From: Reyranellaceae bacterium
GTDB taxonomy: Bacteria; Pseudomonadota; Alphaproteobacteria; Reyranellales; Reyranellaceae
Reading direction: 5' to 3'
Assembly (NCBI GenBank): GCA_022844045.1
Contig: JALHMM010000076.1
Span: forward strand, 1-32,416
DNA length: 32,416 bases
The notes beneath the pieces were generated by a model. That model made no database searches. It was not told the DNA's origin and saw only the letters and a list, made by a program, of their open reading frames with translations. The translations under genes were made by a program, and so were the position numbers. Shown piece after piece: positions 1 through 8,127 of the stretch. Numbering within the stretch: position 1 is the first letter of the stretch; each line of letters starts with the position of its first letter.

Positions 1-1
1 A

Positions 2-1129
2 CCACCGCCGCCGCCAGCACCGGAAGTCCCGCGCGAGGCCGTGCTGGCCAGCACGGCGACGGTCGCCGGGCCGGCGTGGTGGAAGTGGATGCTGGTGGCG
101 TTGTTCCTGCTGATCGTGCTCGCCGTCGCCGCCTGGTTCGTGCGCCCCTACTTGCCGCAGTGGGCGTGGGATGGCCGCACGGGCCTGCCGACACAGGATC
201 GGCCGGCCCCTGGCCCGACCACGACAGCGGCGGTCGATGATTCGGCGCTGCGCGCGCTGAAGGATCGCGAGACGCAGCTCGCCGCCGCGCTGGCCGGCCT
301 GCGCGATCAGTTCGTCGACAAGCGCAAAGCCTGCACGCCGGGCGCCACGGGTCGCGTCGCCCCCGACACGACGGTTCCCGACACTCGGGCCGATGGCGGC
401 ATCGTCGTGCTGCCCGACGGCCGGCGCGTGCGTCCGGACGGCGTTGTCGTCGATGGCGACGGCAAGCCGGTGCTCGGACCCGATGGCCGCCCGGTCGTTG
501 TCGATCGCGACCGACAGCGCACGGCGACGGCGCCGACGAAGCCTGACGTGACAAAGCCGGACGCCGCCAAGCCCGACGCCCGTCCGCCAGCGGCGGTCCC
601 GAGGGCGGACACGCCGAAGGCCGATACCGCCAGGCCACCCGCGGCCAAGCCCGATGTCGCGGCCCGCCCCGACACGACGAGGCCAGATGCGGCCAGGCCC
701 GACACGGCGCGGCCGCCGGCCGGTCCGGCGCGGCCCCCGGGCTCGGCCTCGACCGAGAAGCCGATCGAGCCGGTCAAGGTGCCGCCAGGCAAGGGCGTGG
801 ACTTCATGGAAGGCACGTGGCGTTCGAACACCGATCTGACGACCCAGGGCAGCGACGAGGTCGTGCGCCCGCAATACAGCTTTGACAAGAACGGCAAGGG
901 CAAGACCCGCATCATCCAGAAGAACGGCGTGGTCTGCGAAGGTCCAGCCTCCGCCCAGCGCGACGATCAGGGCCGGTTGGTGATCCGCGAGAGCGAGCCG
1001 CTGAAGTGCAGCGACGGCACCTCCTACGCACCCTCGACGGTGACGTGCCAGACCGACGCCGCAGGCCGCTCGACATGCAGCGGCAGCAGCGAGGGCGGCC
1101 CCGGCTACGTCGTGACCTTGGGCCGCTGA
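2..1129 (+). CDS. srfA: SrfA-like membrane protein, 5' end outside the window
   Basis: The reading frame is open to the left edge, with a proline-rich stretch before the first possible start (GTG at 41), so the gene almost certainly begins outside the window. A single hydrophobic helix (about nt 80-165) is followed by a short charged helical stretch. A long low-complexity region (about nt 530-760) made of Lys-Pro-Asp and Ala-Arg-Pro-Asp repeats comes next, then a compact C-terminal domain from about nt 800 beginning FMEGTWRS and containing four cysteines. This layout suits an inner-membrane protein with a Pro/Ala linker spanning the periplasm to a small disulfide-bonded domain. The SrfA call rests mainly on its place directly before srfB and srfC and on the WRS-type C-terminal domain as I remember it. 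The function is not known from sequence. Confidence 0.6.
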   Translation, partial: PPPPPAPEVPREAVLASTATVAGPAWWKWMLVALFLLIVLAVAAWFVRPYLPQWAWDGRTGLPTQDRPAPGPTTTAAVDDSALRALKDRETQLAAALAGLRDQFVDKRKACTPGATGRVAPDTTVPDTRADGGIVVLPDGRRVRPDGVVVDGDGKPVLGPDGRPVVVDRDRQRTATAPTKPDVTKPDAAKPDARPPAAVPRADTPKADTARPPAAKPDVAARPDTTRPDAARPDTARPPAGPARPPGSASTEKPIEPVKVPPGKGVDFMEGTWRSNTDLTTQGSDEVVRPQYSFDKNGKGKTRIIQKNGVVCEGPASAQRDDQGRLVIRESEPLKCSDGTSYAPSTVTCQTDAAGRSTCSGSSEGGPGYVVTLGR

Positions 1130-1160
1130 CGCGAGGCCGGTAACGCGGGGTTGCTACCGG

Positions 1161-1189
1161 TTACACCGGGCCTCTAGACTGACTATATT
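1161..1189 (+). promoter_or_regulatory. Possible promoter between srfA and srfB
   Basis: TATATT at 1184-1189 matches five of six positions of a sigma70 -10 box, with TTACAC 17 nt upstream as a poor -35 match. The 99-nt gap between srfA and srfB is the longest inside the Srf block up to the Sel1 gene, so an internal promoter is reasonable. The evidence is weak. Confidence 0.25.
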
Positions 1190-1228
1190 GGCGATGCGCT
1201 CCTCTACAGCGCCCACACGTCCTGTTGC

Positions 1229-4189
1229 ATGAGCGATCTCGCACCACTTCCTCGCTACCCCCAGCCAACGACGCTCATCGCCAAGAGCGGCGTGCAGTTC
1301 CTTGATTTCGGCCTCGAACCATCGAAGCTGGTGGTCAAGGAGTGGCGCTTCATCGACACGGGCCAGAAGAAGGGCGCCGACGATCTGGTGCAATTCGAGT
1401 ACGACGCCACGCGCGGCATCTACGAAGTGGTCGAGAACGGCCGCCGCGTCGAGAAACCGTCGAACCTCGACATCGGCATCAAGGATGCGCTTGTCCCCTT
1501 CATCGACAAGTGGGTGCCGGTGCCGTTCTTCCAGGTCCGTCCCGGCCGCGCCTTCAAGGATGGCCCGGGAGACTGGGCGCGCGTGCGCGTGGTCGACCTC
1601 GAACTGCGCCACGGCGAGGGCTTTCGCGACGAACACGGCTTCCGCTACCGTGTCGTGCTCGCTTTCGATACCGGCCTGCTGCCGGAAACCGAGGGCCGCG
1701 CCTATCTGGCGCCCTCGGCCAAGGACGTGGCCGCCGGCGCGACCTTCACCTTGGCGCCGCGCCAGGCCGACAATCACTGGTTCCTGCGCCAGGACTGGGT
1801 GCGCCAGTGGGTCGACGAACTGTTCCGCGAACTGTATCCCAAGCTCACCGCCGAGCAGATCGAGACCGACGTCAAGCGCACGCCCGAAGAGCCGATGGGC
1901 CGCTATCTGGCCTTCATCGGTCTGCTGCACGAATCGGGCATTCTGCCGCCGGTGAAGCTGGTCGGCGACGCCGAGCGGCCCGGCCGCGGCGCGATCGATG
2001 TCGACCTCGTGCTCGATGTCGGCAACTCGCGCACCTGCGGCATGCTGATCGAGTCGACCGGCGACGGGCCGGCCAACCTCAACGACTCCTACGAGCTGGC
2101 GCTGCGCGACCTGACAAACCCCGAGCGCGTCTACGCCAAGCCGTTCGAATCGCGCATGGAGTTCGCGCAGGCGACCTTCGGAAAGAACCATCTGTCGCGC
2201 CAGGGCGGGCGCACCGACGCCTTCATCTGGCCGACGCTGGCGCGCATCGGGCCGGAGGCGACGCGGCTGGCCTCGCGCCGGCGCGGCACCGAGGGCAACA
2301 CCGGCATGTCCTCGCCCAAGCGCTATCTCTGGGACACCGAGCCGCAACGCCGCGAGTGGCTGTTCAACAACTCGGCGTCGGGCGAGGCCGCGGCATCGGC
2401 GGCCAATAGCGGCCCGCTGGCTCAGCTGGTCAACACGCGCGGCGAGGCGCTGCATCGCCTGCCGCCGGGCGACGAGGACGATCTGCCGGTCTTCGAGCCG
2501 CGCTACTCGCGCTCCTCGATGATGACCTTCGCGCTATGCGAGATCCTGCTGCAGGCGCTGGCGCAGATGAATTCGGCCGCGCAGCGTGGCCGGCGCACCC
2601 ACGCCGAGGCGCCACGCCGCCTGCGCCGCCTGGTGATGACGGTGCCGCCGGGCATGCCGCTGGCCGAGCGCCAGATCTTCAAGCGCCGAGCCGAGACCGC
2701 GCGTGATCTGGTGTGGAAGGTGCTGAACTGGCGGCTCGACGATCCCGAGGCGCCGGCGCCCGAGGTCTTTCTCGAATGGGACGAGGCCAGCTGCACCCAG
2801 CTCGTCTACCTCTACACCGAGGTGGCGCGGAACTGGGGCGGCGACGCGCGGGCCTTCTTCGAGGCGCGTTCGCGCCGGCGCGGCGGCGATGAGCTGGGTC
2901 TGCGCGTGGCCAGCATCGATATCGGCGGCGGCACCACCGACCTGATCATCAACAACTACACGATCGAGGGCCGCGGCACCTCGGTGACCCTGCATCCCGA
3001 GCAGAATTTCCGCGAGGGTTTCAACAAGGCCGGCGACGACCTGCTGCTGCGCGTGATCCAGCAGCACGTGCTGCCGCCGATCGAGGCCGGCATGCATGCC
3101 GCCGGCGTCGCCAATCCCGATGACCTGCTGGCCGAGCTGCTCGGTGGCGACCGCGGCGGCGAAGACGTCGAGCAACGCAACCTCCGCCGCCAATTCGCGT
3201 TACAGATCGCCATGCCGATCGGGCTGGCGATGCTGTCGGCGGCGGAATCCTACGCGCCGCTCGACGGCGTCGCCTCGTCGGAGGCCAGGCCCTTCGCCTC
3301 GTTCTTCGACGCCGCGAACCAACCTTCGAACGAAGTGGTCGCCTTCATCAACGACGCCGCCAAGCGCCGCGGCGCACGCGACTTCAACCTGCGCCAGATC
3401 ACGATACCGGTCGACATGGTCGGCATCGACGAGACCATCCAGGCCGAGCTCAAGAACGTGCTGACGCCGCTCTGCGAGCTGATCCACGTCTACGCCTGCG
3501 ACGCCCTGCTTCTGACCGGCAGGCCATCACGCCTGCCGGCCATCCGAACCTTGATCCTGAAGCTGCTGCCGCTCACTCCCGATCGCGTCATCACGATGCA
3601 CGATTACCGGGCCGGCGCATGGTATCCGTTCCGCGACGCGCGTCTACGCGTGGGCGATCCCAAGACTACGGTCGCGGTCGGCGCGATGATCTGCGCGCTG
3701 GGCCAATCGCAGCTCGCCGGCTTCGCCTTCCGCAGCGACAAGCTGATGGCGCGCAGCACCGCGCGCTATATCGGCAAGATCGAGGGTGGCGGCCGCCTGC
3801 TGCGCGAGGACGTCTACTACCAGGACGTCAATCTCGACGACCCCGAGTACATCCTGCCCGAGGACCGGAGCATCCCCTTCCGCGGGCCGATGAACCTGGG
3901 TTTCCGCCAGATCGATCTCGAGCGGTGGCCGACGACCAGGCTTTACGCGCTGGAGTACTCCAGCAAACAGCACGGCGATCGGCTGTCGCGCCGCACGCCG
4001 CTGCAGATCGGGCTGCGTCGCGCGCGTCCGAGCGAGAAGGGCGGCGTCGACGTCGAGAATGTCGAGATCGTACGCATCGTCGATGCGACCGACTCGCCCG
4101 TGGATCGCGCCGCGGTGGTGCTACGATTGCAGACGTTGGCGCATGCCGAGGGCTATTGGCTTGATACCGGCACGCTGAAGACGGTGTGA
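1229..4189 (+). CDS. srfB: SrfB family protein with actin/Hsp70-type ATPase motifs
   Basis: This 986-residue protein is recognisable as the 'virulence factor SrfB' family. Sequence motifs indicate an actin/Hsp70/sugar-kinase (ASKHA) ATPase core: DVGNSRT at 263-269 (phosphate 1), DIGGGTTD at 564-571 (phosphate 2) and LTGRPSRLP near 762-770 (adenosine motif). The first 250 residues form a separate N-terminal domain, and about 300 residues lie between the two phosphate motifs, a large insertion relative to Hsp70. No signal peptide or membrane helix is evident, so it should be cytoplasmic. No clear ribosome binding site precedes the ATG at 1229, so the start is less certain than the rest. SrfC follows after 4 nt, implying co-translation. 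Family members were named as SsrB-regulated factors in Salmonella; the biochemical role is not established. Nucleotide binding is inferred. Confidence 0.85.
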   Translation: MSDLAPLPRYPQPTTLIAKSGVQFLDFGLEPSKLVVKEWRFIDTGQKKGADDLVQFEYDATRGIYEVVENGRRVEKPSNLDIGIKDALVPFIDKWVPVPFFQVRPGRAFKDGPGDWARVRVVDLELRHGEGFRDEHGFRYRVVLAFDTGLLPETEGRAYLAPSAKDVAAGATFTLAPRQADNHWFLRQDWVRQWVDELFRELYPKLTAEQIETDVKRTPEEPMGRYLAFIGLLHESGILPPVKLVGDAERPGRGAIDVDLVLDVGNSRTCGMLIESTGDGPANLNDSYELALRDLTNPERVYAKPFESRMEFAQATFGKNHLSRQGGRTDAFIWPTLARIGPEATRLASRRRGTEGNTGMSSPKRYLWDTEPQRREWLFNNSASGEAAASAANSGPLAQLVNTRGEALHRLPPGDEDDLPVFEPRYSRSSMMTFALCEILLQALAQMNSAAQRGRRTHAEAPRRLRRLVMTVPPGMPLAERQIFKRRAETARDLVWKVLNWRLDDPEAPAPEVFLEWDEASCTQLVYLYTEVARNWGGDARAFFEARSRRRGGDELGLRVASIDIGGGTTDLIINNYTIEGRGTSVTLHPEQNFREGFNKAGDDLLLRVIQQHVLPPIEAGMHAAGVANPDDLLAELLGGDRGGEDVEQRNLRRQFALQIAMPIGLAMLSAAESYAPLDGVASSEARPFASFFDAANQPSNEVVAFINDAAKRRGARDFNLRQITIPVDMVGIDETIQAELKNVLTPLCELIHVYACDALLLTGRPSRLPAIRTLILKLLPLTPDRVITMHDYRAGAWYPFRDARLRVGDPKTTVAVGAMICALGQSQLAGFAFRSDKLMARSTARYIGKIEGGGRLLREDVYYQDVNLDDPEYILPEDRSIPFRGPMNLGFRQIDLERWPTTRLYALEYSSKQHGDRLSRRTPLQIGLRRARPSEKGGVDVENVEIVRIVDATDSPVDRAAVVLRLQTLAHAEGYWLDTGTLKTV

Positions 4190-4193
4190 GGGG

Positions 4194-6854
4194 ATGGAAG
4201 AGGTCGATCTGAAGCTGTCCCAGTCCTGCGACTCCGCCGCCGACGCGGCGGGGCGCGCCATCGCGTGGATCCGCGACGTGGCGCCGGGGGCCGCCAGCAT
4301 CGGTCAGCAGGCCGGCTCGCTGATCGCCGAGATCCAGAAAGTGCGCAACCAGAGCCGCAAGCTGGCGCGCGCCGCGCGGCGCAAGATGTGCGTCGGCGTG
4401 TTCGGGCCCAGCCAGGCCGGCAAGTCCTATCTCGTCTCGATTCTCGCGAGCCGCGAGGGACGGCCGCTGACGGCGCGTTTCGACGGCAAGGGCTACGACT
4501 TCCTGCGCGAGATCAATCCGCCTGGTGGACGCGAGTCGACCGGCCTGGTGACCCGCCTGACCACCGATCCGGGCGACGCCCCGCCGGGCTTTCCGGTCCA
4601 GCTCCGGTTGTTGACCCAGACCGACCTGGTGAAGATCCTCGCCAACTCGTTCTATCTCGACTTCGATCACGACAAGGCCGATTTCAGCCCGCCCGACGCC
4701 GAGGCGATCCGCAAGCGGCTGGCCGAGTTGCGGCCCCAGGCCAAGCCGGCGCCGGTCGACGCGCTCTCCGAGGACGACGTGCTCGATCTGATCGAGTATT
4801 TCGACTCCTACTTCAAGGGCAAGACGGCGGTCTTCCACGTCGATTTCTGGCGCGAGGCGATCAACCTGGCGCCGCGGCTGAGCGGCGCCGATCGCGCGCG
4901 GCTGTGGTCGCTGCTGTGGTACGACTTCGAGCCATTCAACAAGCTCTTCGCCATCCTGTTCGACGGGTTGCGCAGGCTGGGCTTCGCCGACGAGGCGTTC
5001 TGCCCGATGAACGCGCTGCATCCGCGCGAGGACAGCATCATCGACGTGCTGATCCTCGATCGCTTAGGGACCGACAGCACCGATCTCTTGAAAGTACGCC
5101 CGCGCCTCGCCGGGGCTGCCGACGCCGACCTGCCGCGCTCGCTGGTCTGCGCGCTCACCGCCGAGCTGCGTATCGCCATCGGCGAGAAGCCCTGGCCGTT
5201 CTTCGATCACACCGACCTGCTCGATTTCCCCGGCGCGCGCTCACGCCTGAAGCTCGAACAGCTCGAGGACGCCGGCAAGAACGCCGACGGCACGCGCGCC
5301 GCCAACCCGCTGCGCGAGCTGCTGCTGCGCGGCAAGGTCGCCTATCTGTTCCAGCGCTATTCGGCCGAGCGCGAGATCTCGGCCATCCTGCTGTGTATCC
5401 CCGACGGCGTGCAGGAAGTGCGCGACCTGTCGCCGATGATGGAGGGCTGGGTCAACGCCACTTTCGGCGAGATGCCGGCGACCCGCGCCAAGCAGCAATG
5501 CGGCCTGTTCCTGGTGCTGACCAAGATGGACCGCGAGTTCGAGCAGAAGGCGGGCGAGGTCGGCGACGATATCCGCATGCGCTGGACGGCCAGGCTCAAC
5601 AACTCGCTGCTCAAGAACTTCCGCGGCGAGTGGCCGACCAACTGGGACGGCCGCCCGTTTCGCAACACGTTCTGGCTGCGCAATCCGACGGTGAAGGACG
5701 AGCGCCTGATGCGCTACGGGCCCGACGGCCGCGAGGCCGGCATCGCCGAGACGTTCACCGAGCGCAGCACCAAGCTGCGCCAGTTTTTCCTCGAGAACGA
5801 GGTCGTGGCGCAGCACTTCGTCGAGCCGGCGCGCGCCTGGGACGAGGCGTTCCGGCCCAATGACGGCGGCCTGACCTACATCGTCGAGAAGCTGACGCCG
5901 GTCTGTGATCCCGCGATCAAGCGCGCCCAGGTGCAGGGTCAGCTCGAGACCCAGATCTCGCGTCTGGTCGATCGGCTGGTCGGCTTCCACAACGGCGATG
6001 ACACCGGCGCGCGACAGAAGAAGCAGGTGCTGGTGCAGCAGGTGCTGCGCGGTCTGGCGGGCTGCATCAAGGCGCAACGCTTCGGCGAGTTGATCGACCG
6101 GCTGCAGATCGCCGAGGAGGATCTGCGCGGCATCTATTTCCGCGCCGCCACGGCCAAGGCTGACACCACCAAACCCGGCGCGCAGCGCGACGAGGCGGTG
6201 GGTGCCGCGGTCGATCTCGGCGACATCTTCAGCTCGGTGTTCGGCGACGCCAGCACGATCAGCCGGCCGGTCACCGGCTCTCTCCAGGATCGCGCGCAGC
6301 ATTTCGCCTACGACGCCATGCAGCACTGGCAGGAAGGGCTGCGCCGGCTGGCCGGCGACGAGCGCGCCGCTTCGCTGTTTGGCATCGACCGGCAGCATTT
6401 CGGCTGGCTGGTCGACGAGCTGGTGGTCGGCGCCAACCGGCTCAAGGTCGCCGATCAGCTCGCGGGCAGAGTCCGCGCGGTCGAGAACAACGCCAACGCC
6501 AAGTGGGAGGACGTGGCCGAGCGCCAGGTCCAGGCTACCGCCGCCATGATCAACCGTTTCGTCGACTGGCTGGGCTTCGACGCCGTGCCGCGCGATGAGC
6601 GGCCGGGCCTGCCGCCCCAGGCGCCAGTCCGGCGCGTCTTCGATCTCGCCGCGCCGCCTGCCGGCGCGGCGCCGCAGCTGCGCGAGGAGCCGATTCCGAT
6701 CTACAATACCTTCTGCGCGGACTGGATGCGCGCTTTCCTTCAGCTGGCGCTCGACAATGTCGGGTATGAGGGTGGCCGCGACATCACGCCGGAGCAGAAC
6801 GACCGGCTGGGCATCATTCTGAGACAGGCGGAACTGGCCCGGCAACCGGTGTAG
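4194..6854 (+). CDS. srfC: SrfC family large P-loop GTPase-like protein
   Basis: The 886-residue product matches the 'putative virulence factor SrfC' family. A helical N-terminus (1-65) leads into a P-loop, GPSQAGKS at 71-78. DFPG at 344-347 fits the G3 switch and TKMD at 443-446 fits the G4 guanine-specificity motif (N/TKxD). The roughly 265-residue spacing between P-loop and G3 is very long for a GTPase and indicates an inserted domain. The remaining 440 residues look mainly helical, as in dynamin-like GTPases, but I see no definite transmembrane helix. It starts 4 nt after srfB, so the two are probably made together and may work as a pair. GTP rather than ATP as substrate is inferred from the TKMD motif. 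Confidence 0.85.
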   Translation: MEEVDLKLSQSCDSAADAAGRAIAWIRDVAPGAASIGQQAGSLIAEIQKVRNQSRKLARAARRKMCVGVFGPSQAGKSYLVSILASREGRPLTARFDGKGYDFLREINPPGGRESTGLVTRLTTDPGDAPPGFPVQLRLLTQTDLVKILANSFYLDFDHDKADFSPPDAEAIRKRLAELRPQAKPAPVDALSEDDVLDLIEYFDSYFKGKTAVFHVDFWREAINLAPRLSGADRARLWSLLWYDFEPFNKLFAILFDGLRRLGFADEAFCPMNALHPREDSIIDVLILDRLGTDSTDLLKVRPRLAGAADADLPRSLVCALTAELRIAIGEKPWPFFDHTDLLDFPGARSRLKLEQLEDAGKNADGTRAANPLRELLLRGKVAYLFQRYSAEREISAILLCIPDGVQEVRDLSPMMEGWVNATFGEMPATRAKQQCGLFLVLTKMDREFEQKAGEVGDDIRMRWTARLNNSLLKNFRGEWPTNWDGRPFRNTFWLRNPTVKDERLMRYGPDGREAGIAETFTERSTKLRQFFLENEVVAQHFVEPARAWDEAFRPNDGGLTYIVEKLTPVCDPAIKRAQVQGQLETQISRLVDRLVGFHNGDDTGARQKKQVLVQQVLRGLAGCIKAQRFGELIDRLQIAEEDLRGIYFRAATAKADTTKPGAQRDEAVGAAVDLGDIFSSVFGDASTISRPVTGSLQDRAQHFAYDAMQHWQEGLRRLAGDERAASLFGIDRQHFGWLVDELVVGANRLKVADQLAGRVRAVENNANAKWEDVAERQVQATAAMINRFVDWLGFDAVPRDERPGLPPQAPVRRVFDLAAPPAGAAPQLREEPIPIYNTFCADWMRAFLQLALDNVGYEGGRDITPEQNDRLGIILRQAELARQPV

Positions 6855-6923
6855 GCTGCGGCAACAATTCCCGCCGGCGGCGACCAAATTGGCGCCGCAA
6901 TCCTGCACCTATAGAGTTGAGCG

Positions 6924-8111
6924 ATGCGCGCCGAGGTCTTTCCCAAGCCCGAGTTGCCTGGCCATGCCGTGCTGCGGCTGTACGGCACCGATGCCTCTCC
7001 CGAGGGCATGACCCTGCTGATCGAGCGACGGCAGGGCCCCGACCGATTCCTGTCGGAAACCGGCTGGCAGCGCACCGAGAGCTGGCTGCAGCCGCAGCGC
7101 ATCGACCCCTTCAACGGCGGGCTCGACCTGCATGTCGGGCCGCGCGTTTGCGATCTCGTCGCCGGCATGACGGTGCGCCTGGCGATCCGCGAGCCGGATG
7201 TCGGCATGGTCGACACGACGGTGGCGGCCTGGCCGGCGATGCAGACCTCCGGCGCGCACGATCCCGACCGCCACACCTCAGACGACGCCGCCGGCCGCAC
7301 CGACAAGGATATGCGCCAGGCCCGGCCGCACGACGAGCAGGCCACGGTGATCGCGGCGCGACCGGTGCAGCCCGAACCAGAGCCCGAGCCTTTCATCGAG
7401 CCGACCCTGCCGGCCGCCTTTCCATCGCCGCAGCCACCGCCTTCGCCGCCCGAGCCGATCGAGCGGCCCTCGGTGCTAAGCCAGCGTGAGACGCAGAAAT
7501 CGAACCTGCCGCTGATCCTCGGGCTGGTCTTCGGCATGATCTTCCTGATCGCCGCCGCCGGCGGCGCCTATTGGTGGTTCGTCGTCCGCGACAAGGGCAC
7601 GACGATTGTCGAGAAGCCCAAGCCGCCCGACGTCAAGCCGAAGCCACCGGACGAGAAGCCCAAGCCGCCGGACGTCACCCAGGACAAGCCGGACTACTCG
7701 ACGCCCGTCCGCAAGCAGGTCGAGGACTTCCTCGCCACCAATCCGACGCCGGAGCAACTGGTCGAGCGCGGTAAGCGCTTTGTCCGGCTCGGGCAGATCG
7801 AAGGCGCCTTCCTGGTCTGGCGTGTGGCGGCCGATCAGGGCTTTCCGCCGGCGGCGTTCGAGCTTGCGACTCTCTACGACCCGATCAACCCGATCCCGAA
7901 CTCGCCGTTCACGCTCAGAGCCGAACGCGCGGCGGGCCTCTACGAGACCGCCGCCAAGGCCGGTATCGTGCCGGCCATGACGCGGTTGGGCATCCTATAT
8001 GCCAGGGGCGCCGATGGCTTCCCGCCTGACAAGGCCAAGGCGCGCGACTGGCTGAAGCAGGCAGCGGACAAGGGCGACGCCGAGGCCAAGAAGGCGCTCG
8101 ACGCGCTGTAA
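6924..8111 (+). CDS. Single-pass membrane protein with Sel1-like repeats
   Basis: The 395-residue protein has an N-terminal domain of about 110 residues, probably beta-rich and unrecognised, then a Pro/Glu-rich linker with runs such as PEPEPEP. One strong transmembrane helix (about 194-219, ending AYWWFVV) follows, then a repeated KPKPPD linker and a C-terminal helical region (about 255-395). The latter has the alternating A.LG.LYA pattern of Sel1/TPR-type repeats, including DWLKQAADKGDAEAKKAL. With no signal peptide, the N-domain should be cytoplasmic and the Sel1 region periplasmic, which suits a scaffold linking SrfB/SrfC to extracytoplasmic partners. It follows srfC by 69 nt and precedes the vWA gene by 16 nt. 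Function is inferred from architecture and context only. Confidence 0.7.
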   Translation: MRAEVFPKPELPGHAVLRLYGTDASPEGMTLLIERRQGPDRFLSETGWQRTESWLQPQRIDPFNGGLDLHVGPRVCDLVAGMTVRLAIREPDVGMVDTTVAAWPAMQTSGAHDPDRHTSDDAAGRTDKDMRQARPHDEQATVIAARPVQPEPEPEPFIEPTLPAAFPSPQPPPSPPEPIERPSVLSQRETQKSNLPLILGLVFGMIFLIAAAGGAYWWFVVRDKGTTIVEKPKPPDVKPKPPDEKPKPPDVTQDKPDYSTPVRKQVEDFLATNPTPEQLVERGKRFVRLGQIEGAFLVWRVAADQGFPPAAFELATLYDPINPIPNSPFTLRAERAAGLYETAAKAGIVPAMTRLGILYARGADGFPPDKAKARDWLKQAADKGDAEAKKALDAL

Positions 8112-8127
8112 CAGGAGTGTCCAGGCA

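Noticed and set aside
6889..6915. Promoter before the Sel1 gene (TTGGCG and TATAGA)
   Set aside because: The spacing is only 15 nt, too short for a convincing sigma70 promoter.
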